Origin: a virus
Direction: 5' to 3' (one strand)
DNA: 47,667 nucleotides
Virus record (IMG/VR): IMGVR_UViG_3300028361_000044
Span: 1-47,667 of that record
The notes under the pieces are model-generated. The model worked only from the letters and a program-made list of their open reading frames with translations. It did not search any database and had not been told where the DNA came from. Made by a program: the position numbers and the translations under genes. Of the stretch, positions 40,466-47,667 are shown piece by piece. Numbering within the stretch: the stretch's first letter is position 1; each line of letters begins with the position of its first letter.

Positions 40466-41263
40466 TTATTTCCAATTTTGAAGAGGCCATGCATCAATAC
40501 AATCGTGGATGTTAGGTTCGCCATGAAACACTGCTATACTAGTATCTGGCAAAATAGTCGGATTACCTGGTGATTTAAATGTGCGCTTGCCGTTGACTAT
40601 TACAAGTTCCTGGCGTCCGCGCATTTCCCATTTGTAACTTTGCATCCATTCGTCAGGCCAAAACGCATAATCTTTTATGTTCTTGTACATAAAGTCTTGA
40701 TCCCCAGGATATCTTCGTGTATGGACTTGTATATTTGAAGTAAAGTCTTTGTAAAGTGCATTGTGTGTGCCTGTAGTAACTCGAAATACACTGCTGTTCA
40801 TCCTGTCCCAATTTTGTCGGACTTGGCGGTTGAAGTCTCTAATGATCAAAAAGTTGTTGTTTGGCTTGTAGGTAAACAGTTTATCGATACTTCTAAAAAT
40901 AATCAAATCTAGGTCTAAAAACAAAACAGTTCCGTCAAACGGCAGATCGCTGCTGAGAAAGTAAGGCTTGTACCACCATCCTGTTACAGGCAGATCAGGC
41001 AAGGACTCTATTCTAATATTTGGATCAATGCCCTTGCTGTTTTCAGTAAAGCAAACAAACTCATGATCCACACTGAGATTTCGTTTAACCATGTTGTACA
41101 AGTTGTTGACATATTCTGGGCTGTACTTTGTACCCCACTTTAGACAGACGACATATCTTTTGCAGTCGGCTACCAAAGGAAGGCCTGCTCTAACACTGGC
41201 CTTCCTTTGTCGCTTTTCGTCCTTGGTTTCAGTCAATGGAAAAGATTGCACTGTTCGCGCCAT
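40466..41263 (-). CDS. Glycosyltransferase, GT8/GT-A type (265 aa)
   Basis: GT-A fold with the nucleotide-sugar metal motif DLDL at 117-120 after GTVLFL, preceded by NNLYNMVKRNLSVDHEFVCF and followed by PGDQDFMY and FHGEPNIHDC. Transfers a sugar to an unknown acceptor (phage DNA or fibre, or host surface). It overlaps queD by 35 nt. Confidence 0.75.
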   Translation of the reverse strand: MARTVQSFPLTETKDEKRQRKASVRAGLPLVADCKRYVVCLKWGTKYSPEYVNNLYNMVKRNLSVDHEFVCFTENSKGIDPNIRIESLPDLPVTGWWYKPYFLSSDLPFDGTVLFLDLDLIIFRSIDKLFTYKPNNNFLIIRDFNRQVRQNWDRMNSSVFRVTTGTHNALYKDFTSNIQVHTRRYPGDQDFMYKNIKDYAFWPDEWMQSYKWEMRGRQELVIVNGKRTFKSPGNPTILPDTSIAVFHGEPNIHDCIDAWPLQNWK

Positions 41264-41678
41264 GTTCGGAACACTCTGCGCTTACACACCAGCAACGGTC
41301 AAGTGTTGCCTCGCGAATAAGCTTATCAGCAAATAAAAACGCATGTTCTGCAAATTTCTCTGCTCCTACACCGTTGAATACTCTTATCTCAGCCAATCCC
41401 AATTGTTGTAATTCAAGAAACTTGTACAAGAATGGATCGTCTTGGTCGATTGCAGTCTTGTGATCAAAGTTATCTTCTAGCCATGCCTTTAATGGTTTGA
41501 GACCACCAAAGTCCACAGCCCAATTTTTATTATCAAGATTGTTACATCCAAATATAAATTTAAATCCCAAACTGTATCCGTGTAGTAGATGACAATGCGA
41601 ATGGTCTGCGTTGGGTTGTCGAAACACTGCCGATAAGCCAATTTGGTGTCCGTATGTTTTAGTTGAATAAAATGCCAT
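41229..41678 (-). CDS. QueD/6-pyruvoyl-tetrahydropterin-synthase-like protein (149 aa)
   Basis: Pattern TYGHQIGLSAVFRQ, CHLLHGYSL, WAVDFGGLKPLKAWLEDNFDH and ECSEHGANS is the PTPS/QueD subfamily in which the first zinc His (usual AAH) and the third (HGH) are not conserved (here AVF and HGY). Start ATG 41678, AGGAG five bases before it; the longer ATG at 41732 is less likely. A sigma70 promoter lies at 41751-41779. Could make a pterin or 7-deazaguanine precursor, or be inactive. Confidence 0.65.
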   Translation of the reverse strand: MAFYSTKTYGHQIGLSAVFRQPNADHSHCHLLHGYSLGFKFIFGCNNLDNKNWAVDFGGLKPLKAWLEDNFDHKTAIDQDDPFLYKFLELQQLGLAEIRVFNGVGAEKFAEHAFLFADKLIREATLDRCWCVSAECSEHGANSAIFSID

Positions 41679-41682
41679 TATA

Positions 41683-41701
41683 ACTCCTATGTTAATGGAG
41701 T
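41683..41701 (-). promoter_or_regulatory. Small RBS hairpin before queD
   Basis: ACTCC / GGAGT arms with a 9-nt loop enclose the queD ribosome site. Confidence 0.4.
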
Positions 41702-41750
41702 GTGCGGAATATTTTGAGTGGGGCGAACACATAGTCCACTTCTATTCTTT

Positions 41751-41779
41751 ATAATAACATGAAATAAAGGCCACGTCAA
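41751..41779 (-). promoter_or_regulatory. Sigma70-type promoter of queD
   Basis: TTGACG, 17-nt spacer, TATTAT on the minus strand. Confidence 0.65.
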
Positions 41780-42066
41780 CTAATTTCGTCTCTAACTTTT
41801 TTAACTTCGGTCTTTACATCGACTAAATCAATGGAATTTTTTATCATCATTTTAACTAAAAACATAATAGTAATCATGGTCCAGAACCACCATGAAACTG
41901 CAATCACAGACCACGCAATTAATACCACTAAAAATATATTGTGTTCGCCAATTAGATTTAGGTGGTAGAGTGCACCACTGCCACCTACGAATACTACAGG
42001 AATAATAAAGGCCAGGCGGCTCCATATTCTGGCTTGTATTCTGACATTATTTAATTTGTGTTCCAT
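41776..42066 (-). CDS. Small two-helix membrane protein (96 aa)
   Basis: Basic start, hydrophobic LAFIIPVVFVGGSGALYHL and FLVVLIAWSVIAVSWWFW, then an amphipathic tail (VDVKTEVKKVRDE). Its end overlaps the queD promoter. Role unknown. Confidence 0.5.
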   Translation of the reverse strand: MEHKLNNVRIQARIWSRLAFIIPVVFVGGSGALYHLNLIGEHNIFLVVLIAWSVIAVSWWFWTMITIMFLVKMMIKNSIDLVDVKTEVKKVRDEIS

Positions 42067-42120
42067 ATATGTATTTAAATCTTATTGTCAATTGTTAAAC
42101 TAGCCGTATTACACATCATG

Positions 42121-42147
42121 AAAATAGCGCCCGATGGGCGCTATTTT
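42121..42147. terminator. Perfect bidirectional terminator hairpin
   Basis: 12-bp stem AAAATAGCGCCC / GGGCGCTATTTT with a GAT loop; A/T runs on both sides make it usable on either strand. It separates the SH3-like gene from the membrane protein. Confidence 0.8.
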
Positions 42148-42162
42148 CCTTATTATTAGATG

Positions 42163-42522
42163 TTATGCAGGTGACTGCGGCTGCGCCCCACCTGCATTTG
42201 CAGGGCTAACTCTTGTTACACGAACGTAATGAAAGCTGCGCCAGCCTTCGGCGTTTAGGTCCCATACTGTGACATTTTTAGCGTCCACTGGGTTTGTTTC
42301 CTTGACATCCTGTCCAATGTCCGCTTCGCTTTTCCACTTGTGTTCGGGCAAGTATTGAGGAGCAAGTGTGCATGTCATTACACGCTGGTCTCCATTTAAC
42401 TTATTGAACGTAACTTGGTATACATCTTTGTATAGCATCCCCAACAACATTCCTTTGGTAGGAATATCCTTTAGTGTTGCCAATGATTCATCGGGTTGTG
42501 ATAAGTTTGTCTGCGAGTCCAA
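42163..42522 (-). CDS. SH3-like DUF2693 protein (119 aa)
   Basis: Contains [26 protein letters not shown] and [20 protein letters not shown], the DUF2693 SH3-barrel pattern known in marine T4-like phages. Overlaps clpP by 35 nt. Function not assigned. Confidence 0.7.
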   Translation of the reverse strand: MDSQTNLSQPDESLATLKDIPTKGMLLGMLYKDVYQVTFNKLNGDQRVMTCTLAPQYLPEHKWKSEADIGQDVKETNPVDAKNVTVWDLNAEGWRSFHYVRVTRVSPANAGGAQPQSPA

Positions 42523-43105
42523 AATCTACTGCCTCCTGTGCTGATAAGAATGTGTCAAACTTCATGGTTTCATAAAATTCGTCGTATTCTTTGTTTTGAC
42601 TGTTGTGTTTAACGTAGAGCTCTGTCAAGCGTTCATTAAGACGCTTAGATTCTGCATGACTTCGAATAGTATCTTCAATCTGCAGTTCTGTAACGTGTAC
42701 AGATCCGCTGGTGCCGCGTGTGCCACTGCTCACGCGATGGATCATTGTGCGACTTTCAGGTAACACAAACCGCTTTCCTGGTGTTCCGGCTTGTGCTAAC
42801 AAGCTTCCCATGCTAGCAGCTTGACCTATTACAATTGTTTTAACGTCGGGCTTGATAAACTGCATTGTGTCGTAAATGGCAAGTCCTGCTGTAACTGCGC
42901 CGCCACCGGAATTAATGTAGAGACTGATATCTTTGTCGCTGTCAGCAGCCTCCAGAAACAGTAATTGTGCTACTATCAAGCTGGACATTGTATCTTCTAC
43001 AACGCCTTGCAACATAATAATACGATCCTTGAGTAGGCGACTAAAGATATCGTATGAGCGTTCTCCTCGACTGTCTTGCTCGACGACCATTGGTACTAGT
43101 GGCAT
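42488..43105 (-). CDS. clpP: ClpP peptidase (205 aa)
   Basis: Catalytic triad visible: Ser98 in [10 protein letters not shown], His122 in MIHRVSSG, Asp183 in [15 protein letters not shown]. Other fold marks: [12 protein letters not shown]. Bacterial ClpP length. The phage also encodes ClpA with an IGF loop, so a complete phage ClpAP protease is possible. Processing pro-peptide not visible. The gene overlaps the SH3-like gene downstream. Confidence 0.93.
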   Translation of the reverse strand: MPLVPMVVEQDSRGERSYDIFSRLLKDRIIMLQGVVEDTMSSLIVAQLLFLEAADSDKDISLYINSGGGAVTAGLAIYDTMQFIKPDVKTIVIGQAASMGSLLAQAGTPGKRFVLPESRTMIHRVSSGTRGTSGSVHVTELQIEDTIRSHAESKRLNERLTELYVKHNSQNKEYDEFYETMKFDTFLSAQEAVDFGLADKLITTR

Positions 43106-43116
43106 TGGATTCCTTT

Positions 43117-44298
43117 CTAATGCATTACTTTTAAAATGATGGTATCTGCGTTGATACGACCGTTTAGTTTCGTGTCGGTGGTTTTGATTACTTCCATGAA
43201 CTTGCGCAGCTTGATCTTGCCCGCTGCTTTAAATTCCTTAAGTTGGTCTTCAGTTTTGCGCAATGTCTTTTGCACGCTTTTTGTTTCGTCAAATCCAATA
43301 ATTGTAGTTCCTTTAACAGTCATTGTATTTGTATACTCGTCTGCAACATACTTCCCGAGCTTGCGCGTCTTGGTATTGAAGATCCAGATCTCTGTAGAGT
43401 TAATAAGTTCTGTTGGGTTGACCGAAGTAAGCTGATACTTGTCATCCTTATCTTTGTACTTCAACTTTGCAATCAATTTGTCTGCACTAACTGCCTTCTT
43501 GACACGCGGCTTACGAGTAGCTTTTGCAGATTCAATTACCATCATGCACGCACCATCTACTGTTTCCAATGCATCAAGGTATGCCTTTGCATCTTTCTTA
43601 GCAAGGTGATTATACCCTTCTCTAAATTGCGATGCAAGTTCTTTTTTAATAGGGTCCTTAATCTTGGCAATCGACTGAGGAGTAGGCATATGATTGGCTA
43701 TAAGCCGAGCTTCGTTGAGTTCGCTTTTGTAAAATCTTTGAATTTTACGTGCATGGGCTTGCGAAACTTTCTTGGTTGCAAAATGTGCAGTAAAGTCAAA
43801 CCCTTTTGGATTGAAATTCTTTTTGTCGGTTATAAAACTATCAAGCCATTCTTCGATAGCGTCACATGCGTCTTTGGATTGCTCTGTAATGCGTTCTTGT
43901 ATCGAAGGTGCAACCGTAGATACCTTTTTAGTTTCAGTTTTCTTTTCTTCTACAATTGCTTGTCCTTGTTCGATCAAACCTTCTACAAATTTAACAATTC
44001 CAAGTTTGTAGTCATCGGGTACGATATCGGCCTGAACTCTTAACAAGTAGGCAGTTGTGGCCCAGTGACTGTGGTTCGAGATTCTCCAATCAGTGAGCTT
44101 GTTGATAACAGCAACTGTCTTTTTGTCGTAATGTGTCTTAATATACAACTTAATCTCTTCGCCCCAGCCTCTAGAGTCAACTTCGTAATGGATGTACCAT
44201 TTTGCCCATATCCAACTGTCGGTTGGTGTTAATGCAATTCCGCTTTTACGAACTGCCCGTACTGTTTTTTTCTTTTTTGGCATAAGCGATTTGGCCAT
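43117..44298 (-). CDS. Conserved marine T4-like protein (393 aa), unknown
   Basis: Lys-rich, with [39 protein letters not shown] and a C-terminal [14 protein letters not shown] barrel-like end; probably nucleic-acid binding. AGGAGAATTGC precedes ATG, and a strong sigma70-type promoter (44323-44351) points to early expression. No family recognised. Confidence 0.6.
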   Translation of the reverse strand: MAKSLMPKKKKTVRAVRKSGIALTPTDSWIWAKWYIHYEVDSRGWGEEIKLYIKTHYDKKTVAVINKLTDWRISNHSHWATTAYLLRVQADIVPDDYKLGIVKFVEGLIEQGQAIVEEKKTETKKVSTVAPSIQERITEQSKDACDAIEEWLDSFITDKKNFNPKGFDFTAHFATKKVSQAHARKIQRFYKSELNEARLIANHMPTPQSIAKIKDPIKKELASQFREGYNHLAKKDAKAYLDALETVDGACMMVIESAKATRKPRVKKAVSADKLIAKLKYKDKDDKYQLTSVNPTELINSTEIWIFNTKTRKLGKYVADEYTNTMTVKGTTIIGFDETKSVQKTLRKTEDQLKEFKAAGKIKLRKFMEVIKTTDTKLNGRINADTIILKVMH

Positions 44299-44322
44299 GC
44301 AATTCTCCTAGTGTTAATATAC

Positions 44323-44351
44323 AGTATACAGTTATCTCTGTAGATTGTCAA
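44323..44351 (-). promoter_or_regulatory. Strong sigma70-type promoter (393-aa gene)
   Basis: TTGACA, 17-nt spacer, TATACT on the minus strand; nearest to consensus in the window. Confidence 0.85.
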
Positions 44352-44602
44352 TACGAACCGTAGTTGAGATTGTAAAATGTTTCTTGTTTTTTTGTAATAG
44401 TAAAACAATACACTACTACAGTCAAATGAGGCGCAGGGTCATAGAATGCTTGTACAGTTGTCTCAGTGGACGTTTTGCACAAGTATGCAAGCCAAGGCAT
44501 TCGGGGTGTCATATCTTGCAATTTACCTAGATACACTTTGCTGTCAGAAATTGCCAGAGATTTAGGGTCGTAGTCAAAGTTAAAAGTTACAGATATTTTC
44601 AT
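44348..44602 (-). CDS. Small protein (84 aa), unknown
   Basis: Start ATG 44602 overlaps the previous stop (ATGA). MKISVTFNFDYDPKSLAIS... strand-rich. No motif. Confidence 0.45.
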   Translation of the reverse strand: MKISVTFNFDYDPKSLAISDSKVYLGKLQDMTPRMPWLAYLCKTSTETTVQAFYDPAPHLTVVVYCFTITKKQETFYNLNYGSY

Positions 44603-44865
44603 TCTACATCTTCTACGTTGCACATATCTCCAAACCTGAGCCGAAAATAAGTCTCGTATTCTGCAGGCAGATTCCACGTTGTTACACAGTGTCGAATAGT
44701 ACCAGTGCCGTCGGTTAACACAGTTTTATCCTCCATTGCACCATGGGCCCGAAGGTACTTTACCCATTCAAGCTCTTCCCAGTTGCGCAATGCATCACAG
44801 ACTGCCTTTTCTTGCCCGTACAACATAAGATTGTATCGTTGTAACTTTAACGTAACCTTAATCAT
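44599..44865 (-). CDS. Small protein (88 aa), unknown
   Basis: Begins MIKVTLKLQRYNLMLYG; ends acidic CNVEDVE. Overlaps both neighbours by 4 nt. No motif. Confidence 0.45.
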   Translation of the reverse strand: MIKVTLKLQRYNLMLYGQEKAVCDALRNWEELEWVKYLRAHGAMEDKTVLTDGTGTIRHCVTTWNLPAEYETYFRLRFGDMCNVEDVE

Positions 44866-45245
44866 TCTACAAGGTGTTGTCCGTTTGCTACCAACACCAT
44901 TAATATTTTATAGTTGTTGTATGCTTTCATCACAGCTGGATTATTGTCTCTTATCTTTGCTTCAAACTCTAATTTCTTTATATATTCACTTTCCCAACTG
45001 TGCCGGGGATGAAATACCAATGATTCTATACTATAACATAAGTCAGTAAAGTTTGATTCCGACAGCGTAATTTCTACTCCGTTGGATGTTTGATAATTAA
45101 TAGGAGAGATCAGTGAACCTGGTGTTTGTGTCTGCCAATAGTCTTGAGGGACTGCTGTATGGTAGGTGCGATGGCTGGGTTGAATTATTGCGCCAAACCG
45201 CTCCTGTAGAATGTCTTGACCAGATTTGTTATGTACGCTGTCCAC
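44862..45245 (-). CDS. Small protein (127 aa), unknown
   Basis: Soluble, SNFTDLCYSIESLVFHPRHSW and a helical YIKKLEFEAKIRDN stretch. Part of a chain of overlapping genes upstream of the 393-aa gene. No motif. Confidence 0.45.
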   Translation of the reverse strand: MDSVHNKSGQDILQERFGAIIQPSHRTYHTAVPQDYWQTQTPGSLISPINYQTSNGVEITLSESNFTDLCYSIESLVFHPRHSWESEYIKKLEFEAKIRDNNPAVMKAYNNYKILMVLVANGQHLVE

Positions 45246-45544
45246 TAATATTTTTCATTTTCTAAATTTTCAGAATCCTTAATGTCATCCAGCAACAATA
45301 GCGTCGAATAAGCTGCGGATAAATCTTGTTGTGCTTTAACTAAAGCTTCCACTGCAGAATCTGTCCTGCGAAGGTCCACGCTACGAAATCTTCGTATTTT
45401 TTCTAGAGTTTGTGTCGCCAACGAAATGTCAAATTCGTCACCTAACTTTACTAAATAGCCTCTATCTGGATTTAAGAGCTTAACTTCTTTGTGTGTTAGT
45501 TCACACAAGTATGCACCACCTGCTGTTTGTGCAATAATCTTCAT
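45245..45544 (-). CDS. Small protein (99 aa), unknown
   Basis: MKIIAQTAGGAYLCELTHKEVKLLN then a coiled-coil-like helix (AVEALVKAQQDLSAAYSTLL). AGAGGTAGAATAAA precedes the ATG. Last of the overlapping small-gene chain from the ligase. Confidence 0.45.
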   Translation of the reverse strand: MKIIAQTAGGAYLCELTHKEVKLLNPDRGYLVKLGDEFDISLATQTLEKIRRFRSVDLRRTDSAVEALVKAQQDLSAAYSTLLLLDDIKDSENLENEKY

Positions 45545-45583
45545 TTTATTCTACCTCTTTTTAATTTTAATCCATCCAAAGCT

Positions 45584-46927
45584 TTAGATTTTCTCTCCGA
45601 CTTTAAATCCCCTGAATGTTTTGAATCTTGGGAAGCGCAAGCTGTATGTGCCGTCTTGGTTTTGTGTCACAGCGTCTGCACGTATTTCAGCCAACTGACC
45701 AAGAAGGCTATTACGATTATTCCAAAAGTCGGCTCTCTGAGCGTCAGAGAAGCCGCCGCCGCAATTGACCACAATATCTTTCCCGTCATCTTCCCCAGCG
45801 CATATGATAGCCCCGAGTCTTCCTTCATTTCGCCCAGTTCCTTCTTCAAATCCAGTAATTGTCAATGTAACTTCGATAAATGGCTTGGACTTCAACCAAG
45901 CGTGCACTCGTTTGCACTTGTATGGTGCATCGGGGTCTTTGATCATCACACCTTCGTACTTTTCCTTAACAGCCTTGGCATTAATTTCTACAAAGCGGGC
46001 CTGGCCTACTTCGGTATCCAAGTCAACTTCTTCCCAATCCAGTGCCTGTACATGCGGCATTTCTGCAGCATGCAAGTCCGCCCACGCTTTGGTGATAGCA
46101 CTACGATATGTCTGTGTCTTATTCCACTCTCCTAGTACAAAAGCATCTAGCGGAATAGTATCAAACAAGTGCAGTACAGCATCTGTTGCTTTCTTGCCGT
46201 CTTTGCGCTGCAATTGCTTCATCAAGTCCTGAAAATCAGCACTCATTATTTCGCCATCGAGCACAACTGGATAAGGGGTTGGGTTATTTTTTACCACCCC
46301 GCGGATTTCATCGATAATATGATCAAAGTTGTGAAACTGTTTGCCGTTGCGGCTAAATATCTCAATCTTGTCGCCATTAACGTCATGTATAACAACATTG
46401 CACCTAACGCCGTCAAGTTTGACTTCGATCTGCTTTTTACCAACCATCTTGCTTGCGTGGTTTGCGCTGTCGTGTGCAAGCTGACATGCAAATACATCAA
46501 CTCCCCAGTCAGCACGTCCTGCTGCTTTGCAAGCCTTGTTTACAGTACTCTCGCTAAACCCTGCTCGCATGTCTTTGATAAGAATGCGACGATACCAGCC
46601 GTTCCATTGCTCCTGTGTTGCTACATCCATGCAAAGTGCAATAGCGTCTCTTGCAGCGTGTCCTGTAAGCTCGCGCTTGTACAGCATAGTTGCTAAGTCT
46701 TTGAATGCTGGCCATGCTAGTCCTTGGCCACCCGATGCTGTCTTCTCGGGCACTTTCTTAACGCCAAACGTAACCATCTTGTCAAACGTAAAACGCAGAC
46801 CTTCAAAGAACTCTGCTATGTTGTCGTCGAGTGCAGTTGTAATAATTGCCTGCTTGTCAAGCCTGCCACTGGTTTCTTCTATCTGTTTGATGATGTCTTG
46901 GGGTTGTTTGCGCATTGGATTCTCCAT
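45584..46927 (-). CDS. 30: ATP-dependent DNA ligase (447 aa)
   Basis: Nucleotidyl-transfer motif I KLDGVR with Lys170, plus VLDGEIM, EGVMIKD and AWLKSKPF (motifs III-V) and an OB-type end GCAGEDDGKDIVV...GGGFSDAQR. T4 gp30 equivalent; seals Okazaki nicks. A sigma70-type promoter (46937-46965) precedes it, after a perfect terminator. Confidence 0.95.
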   Translation of the reverse strand: MENPMRKQPQDIIKQIEETSGRLDKQAIITTALDDNIAEFFEGLRFTFDKMVTFGVKKVPEKTASGGQGLAWPAFKDLATMLYKRELTGHAARDAIALCMDVATQEQWNGWYRRILIKDMRAGFSESTVNKACKAAGRADWGVDVFACQLAHDSANHASKMVGKKQIEVKLDGVRCNVVIHDVNGDKIEIFSRNGKQFHNFDHIIDEIRGVVKNNPTPYPVVLDGEIMSADFQDLMKQLQRKDGKKATDAVLHLFDTIPLDAFVLGEWNKTQTYRSAITKAWADLHAAEMPHVQALDWEEVDLDTEVGQARFVEINAKAVKEKYEGVMIKDPDAPYKCKRVHAWLKSKPFIEVTLTITGFEEGTGRNEGRLGAIICAGEDDGKDIVVNCGGGFSDAQRADFWNNRNSLLGQLAEIRADAVTQNQDGTYSLRFPRFKTFRGFKVGEKI

Positions 46928-46936
46928 TTATAATGT

Positions 46937-46965
46937 ACTATAGCACTTTACAGCACAGCAGTCAA
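46937..46965 (-). promoter_or_regulatory. Sigma70-type promoter of the ligase gene
   Basis: TTGACT, 17-nt spacer, TATAGT on the minus strand, just downstream of the 46967-46991 hairpin. Confidence 0.75.
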
Positions 46966-46966
46966 G

Positions 46967-46991
46967 ACAAAAGGCGCAATGCGCCTTTTGT
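46967..46991. terminator. Perfect terminator hairpin upstream of ligase
   Basis: 11-bp stem ACAAAAGGCGC / GCGCCTTTTGT with AAT loop. Confidence 0.8.
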
Positions 46992-47004
46992 AATACATTG
47001 GATA

Positions 47005-47256
47005 TTAATTAGATAATTCAGCTGCAACTGGCACCCGCGAGCTTGAGAATTCACCGTCAACTAATCTGATCAGCCGACGCATCTTACCGGGTGCTTTATC
47101 CTGCGTTTCAAAATTAGTGTATGCACGAGTCACAGCAATTGGGCTAAGAAATGTCCAGATAATATTTTCCTTGGGTGTTGTTGTCTCGGTTATCATGGCT
47201 GTACAAACGGAGCCTTTGATGTAATTTCCTGATGTTCTGTATTCGAATAGTTTTAT
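47005..47256 (-). CDS. Small protein (63 aa from ATG 47196; up to 83 aa from an ATA)
   Basis: The ATG at 47196 gives 63 aa; but the frame stays open with protein-like sequence upstream (KLFEYRTSGNYIKGSVCTAM) to an ATA with AAAAGGAAGAAC before it, giving 83 aa. No ATG/GTG/TTG exists upstream before TGA. Contains TPKENIIWTFLSPIAV and MRRLIRLVDGEF. Unknown function. Confidence 0.5.
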   Translation of the reverse strand: MKLFEYRTSGNYIKGSVCTAMITETTTPKENIIWTFLSPIAVTRAYTNFETQDKAPGKMRRLIRLVDGEFSSSRVPVAAELSN

Positions 47257-47517
47257 GTTCTTCCTTTTATAAGTTATTTTTCAAAGCTGACAGCAGCTAC
47301 AATGTCTAGTACAATTTACGGGCCCAAGCTGCTATTCTAAAGACTATGTCTTCGGTTGTCACGCCATTTAAGCAAGGACTAGAATATTTTTTTCCTCGCT
47401 TCACTTTGAAAAATTTAAAATTGTGTTAACGATAGCCTATAGCAGTGTCACCGGATCGTTGCTCGAGCAAACTTTCCAATGCCCTTCACAGGGGCCAACA
47501 CAAAATTGATGCAGTTG
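47257..47517. other. Noncoding 261-nt stretch
   Basis: No ORF on either strand. Contains several small hairpins (AACGAT/ATCGTT pairing near 47427-47460; TATTCTA/TAGAATA near 47333-47386). No tRNA or group I core could be recognised. Confidence 0.4.
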
Positions 47518-47667
47518 TTATCTGTTATGGTATTGCCACATAAGCGCGTTGCACCTTGCGTGGACAGCACCTTCAGTTAAATCACTGCTGTGATCGTGCT
47601 GTAGGTGAATTGGGTGTTTTAAGAAACCTGGCGGAAACAATTTGAGATTTATCTTTGTTTCTTTGAT
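47518..47667 (-). CDS. Partial conserved phage protein (C-terminal 49 aa)
   Basis: Open frame from window edge to TAA at 47518. Ends IHLQHDHSSDLTEGAVHARCNALMWQYHNR-like, i.e. a His/Cys motif resembling recombination-endonuclease-VII-type or HNH-like zinc proteins of T4-like phages; pattern is HLxHDHxxxxTxGAVHAxCNAxxWxY. The 5' part is outside the window. Confidence 0.5.
   Translation of the reverse strand: MKETKINLKLFPPGFLKHPIHLQHDHSSDLTEGAVHARCNALMWQYHNR

Noticed and set aside
41678-41732. Upstream ATG for queD
   Set aside because: In frame but without ribosome site; ATG 41678 has AGGAG at the right distance and matches the family N-terminus.
43243-44043. Plus-strand open frame opposite the 393-aa gene
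   Set aside because: Antisense shadow; Phe/Cys-rich composition typical of reversed Lys/Asp-rich coding DNA.
45765-46696. Plus-strand frames opposite the ligase gene
   Set aside because: Shadow frames of a clear ligase; Cys/Ser-rich, no start signal.
47333-47400. Possible second group I intron core (GAAGACATAGTCT on the minus strand)
   Set aside because: The S-like element lacks a matching GACTA R element upstream and no exon joining can be suggested.
1-47667. Search for tRNA genes, CRISPR arrays, insertion sequences and attachment sites
   Set aside because: No cloverleaf, repeat-spacer array, transposase or integrase could be recognised by eye.

Overview
The window is a piece of a large marine T4-like myovirus genome (Caudoviricetes, outside the Escherichia T-even group). 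The assignment rests on a T4-type PolB polymerase (gp43), clamp-loader ATPase (gp44), DsbA-like protein, T4-late promoter octamers (GATAAATA/TATAAATA), gp31/GroES-like co-chaperonin, PhoH, DexA-like exonuclease, td/frd-type nucleotide genes, and long tail-fibre genes whose N-termini share the GTGDSxRxxFxKxNxNF motif usual in marine T4-like phages. The bacterial-type 7Fe ferredoxin suggests a proteobacterial host, but this is inference. Almost every gene is on the minus strand; the plus-strand exceptions are phoH, a zinc-ribbon gene and a GIY-YIG homing endonuclease gene. Minus-strand genes are therefore read from high to low coordinates. || Layout: 0-4 kb, a DNA polymerase gene invaded several times: an HNH gene splits it, an ORF-less group I intron sits in motif B, and an intein N-half starts in motif C and is followed by a homing-endonuclease remnant. 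4-10.4 kb, dsbA and a run of small, probably virion or internal-head genes, including a nucleotidyltransferase fusion; several start with short MKINxI/MNISxL leaders. 10.4-13.9 kb, proteostasis genes clpA, def and dnaJ. 13.9-15.9 kb, lysis cassette (holin-like protein, overlapping spanins, GH19 endolysin). 16-19.5 kb, two conserved unknowns, divergent phoH, and a duplicated microprotein cluster carrying pieces that look like the gp23 major capsid protein. 19.5-26.7 kb, nucleotide and replication genes: thyA, dihydrofolate reductase, ferredoxin, gp44, dexA, MazG-like, groES, and a DnaE-like fragment. 26.7-37 kb, tail-fibre/adhesin genes. 37-47.7 kb, an A-type Fe-S carrier, uvsE, the GIY-YIG gene, a glycosyltransferase, a QueD-like protein, clpP, small unknowns and ATP-dependent DNA ligase. 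|| Regulation visible in the sequence: seven host sigma70-type promoters, all with exactly 17-bp spacers (upstream of dsbA, dexA, the 126-aa gene above groES, queD, the 393-aa gene, ligase and, weaker, uvsE); T4-late octamers before the HNH gene, the GIY-YIG gene, phoH and several virion genes; perfect inverted-repeat terminators at 42.1 and 46.97 kb; and ribosome-binding sites placed inside hairpins (dexA, a 31-aa ORF, queD). || Most notable: the ferredoxin gene carries an in-frame CCT-TAG-CCA, where a 6-nt ribosome hop from CCT to CCA would restore the exact family sequence; the polymerase gene holds three kinds of genetic insertion; gp23-like fragments appear in a tandemly duplicated microprotein cluster; and the phage carries its own ClpA-ClpP-GroES-DnaJ-deformylase set.
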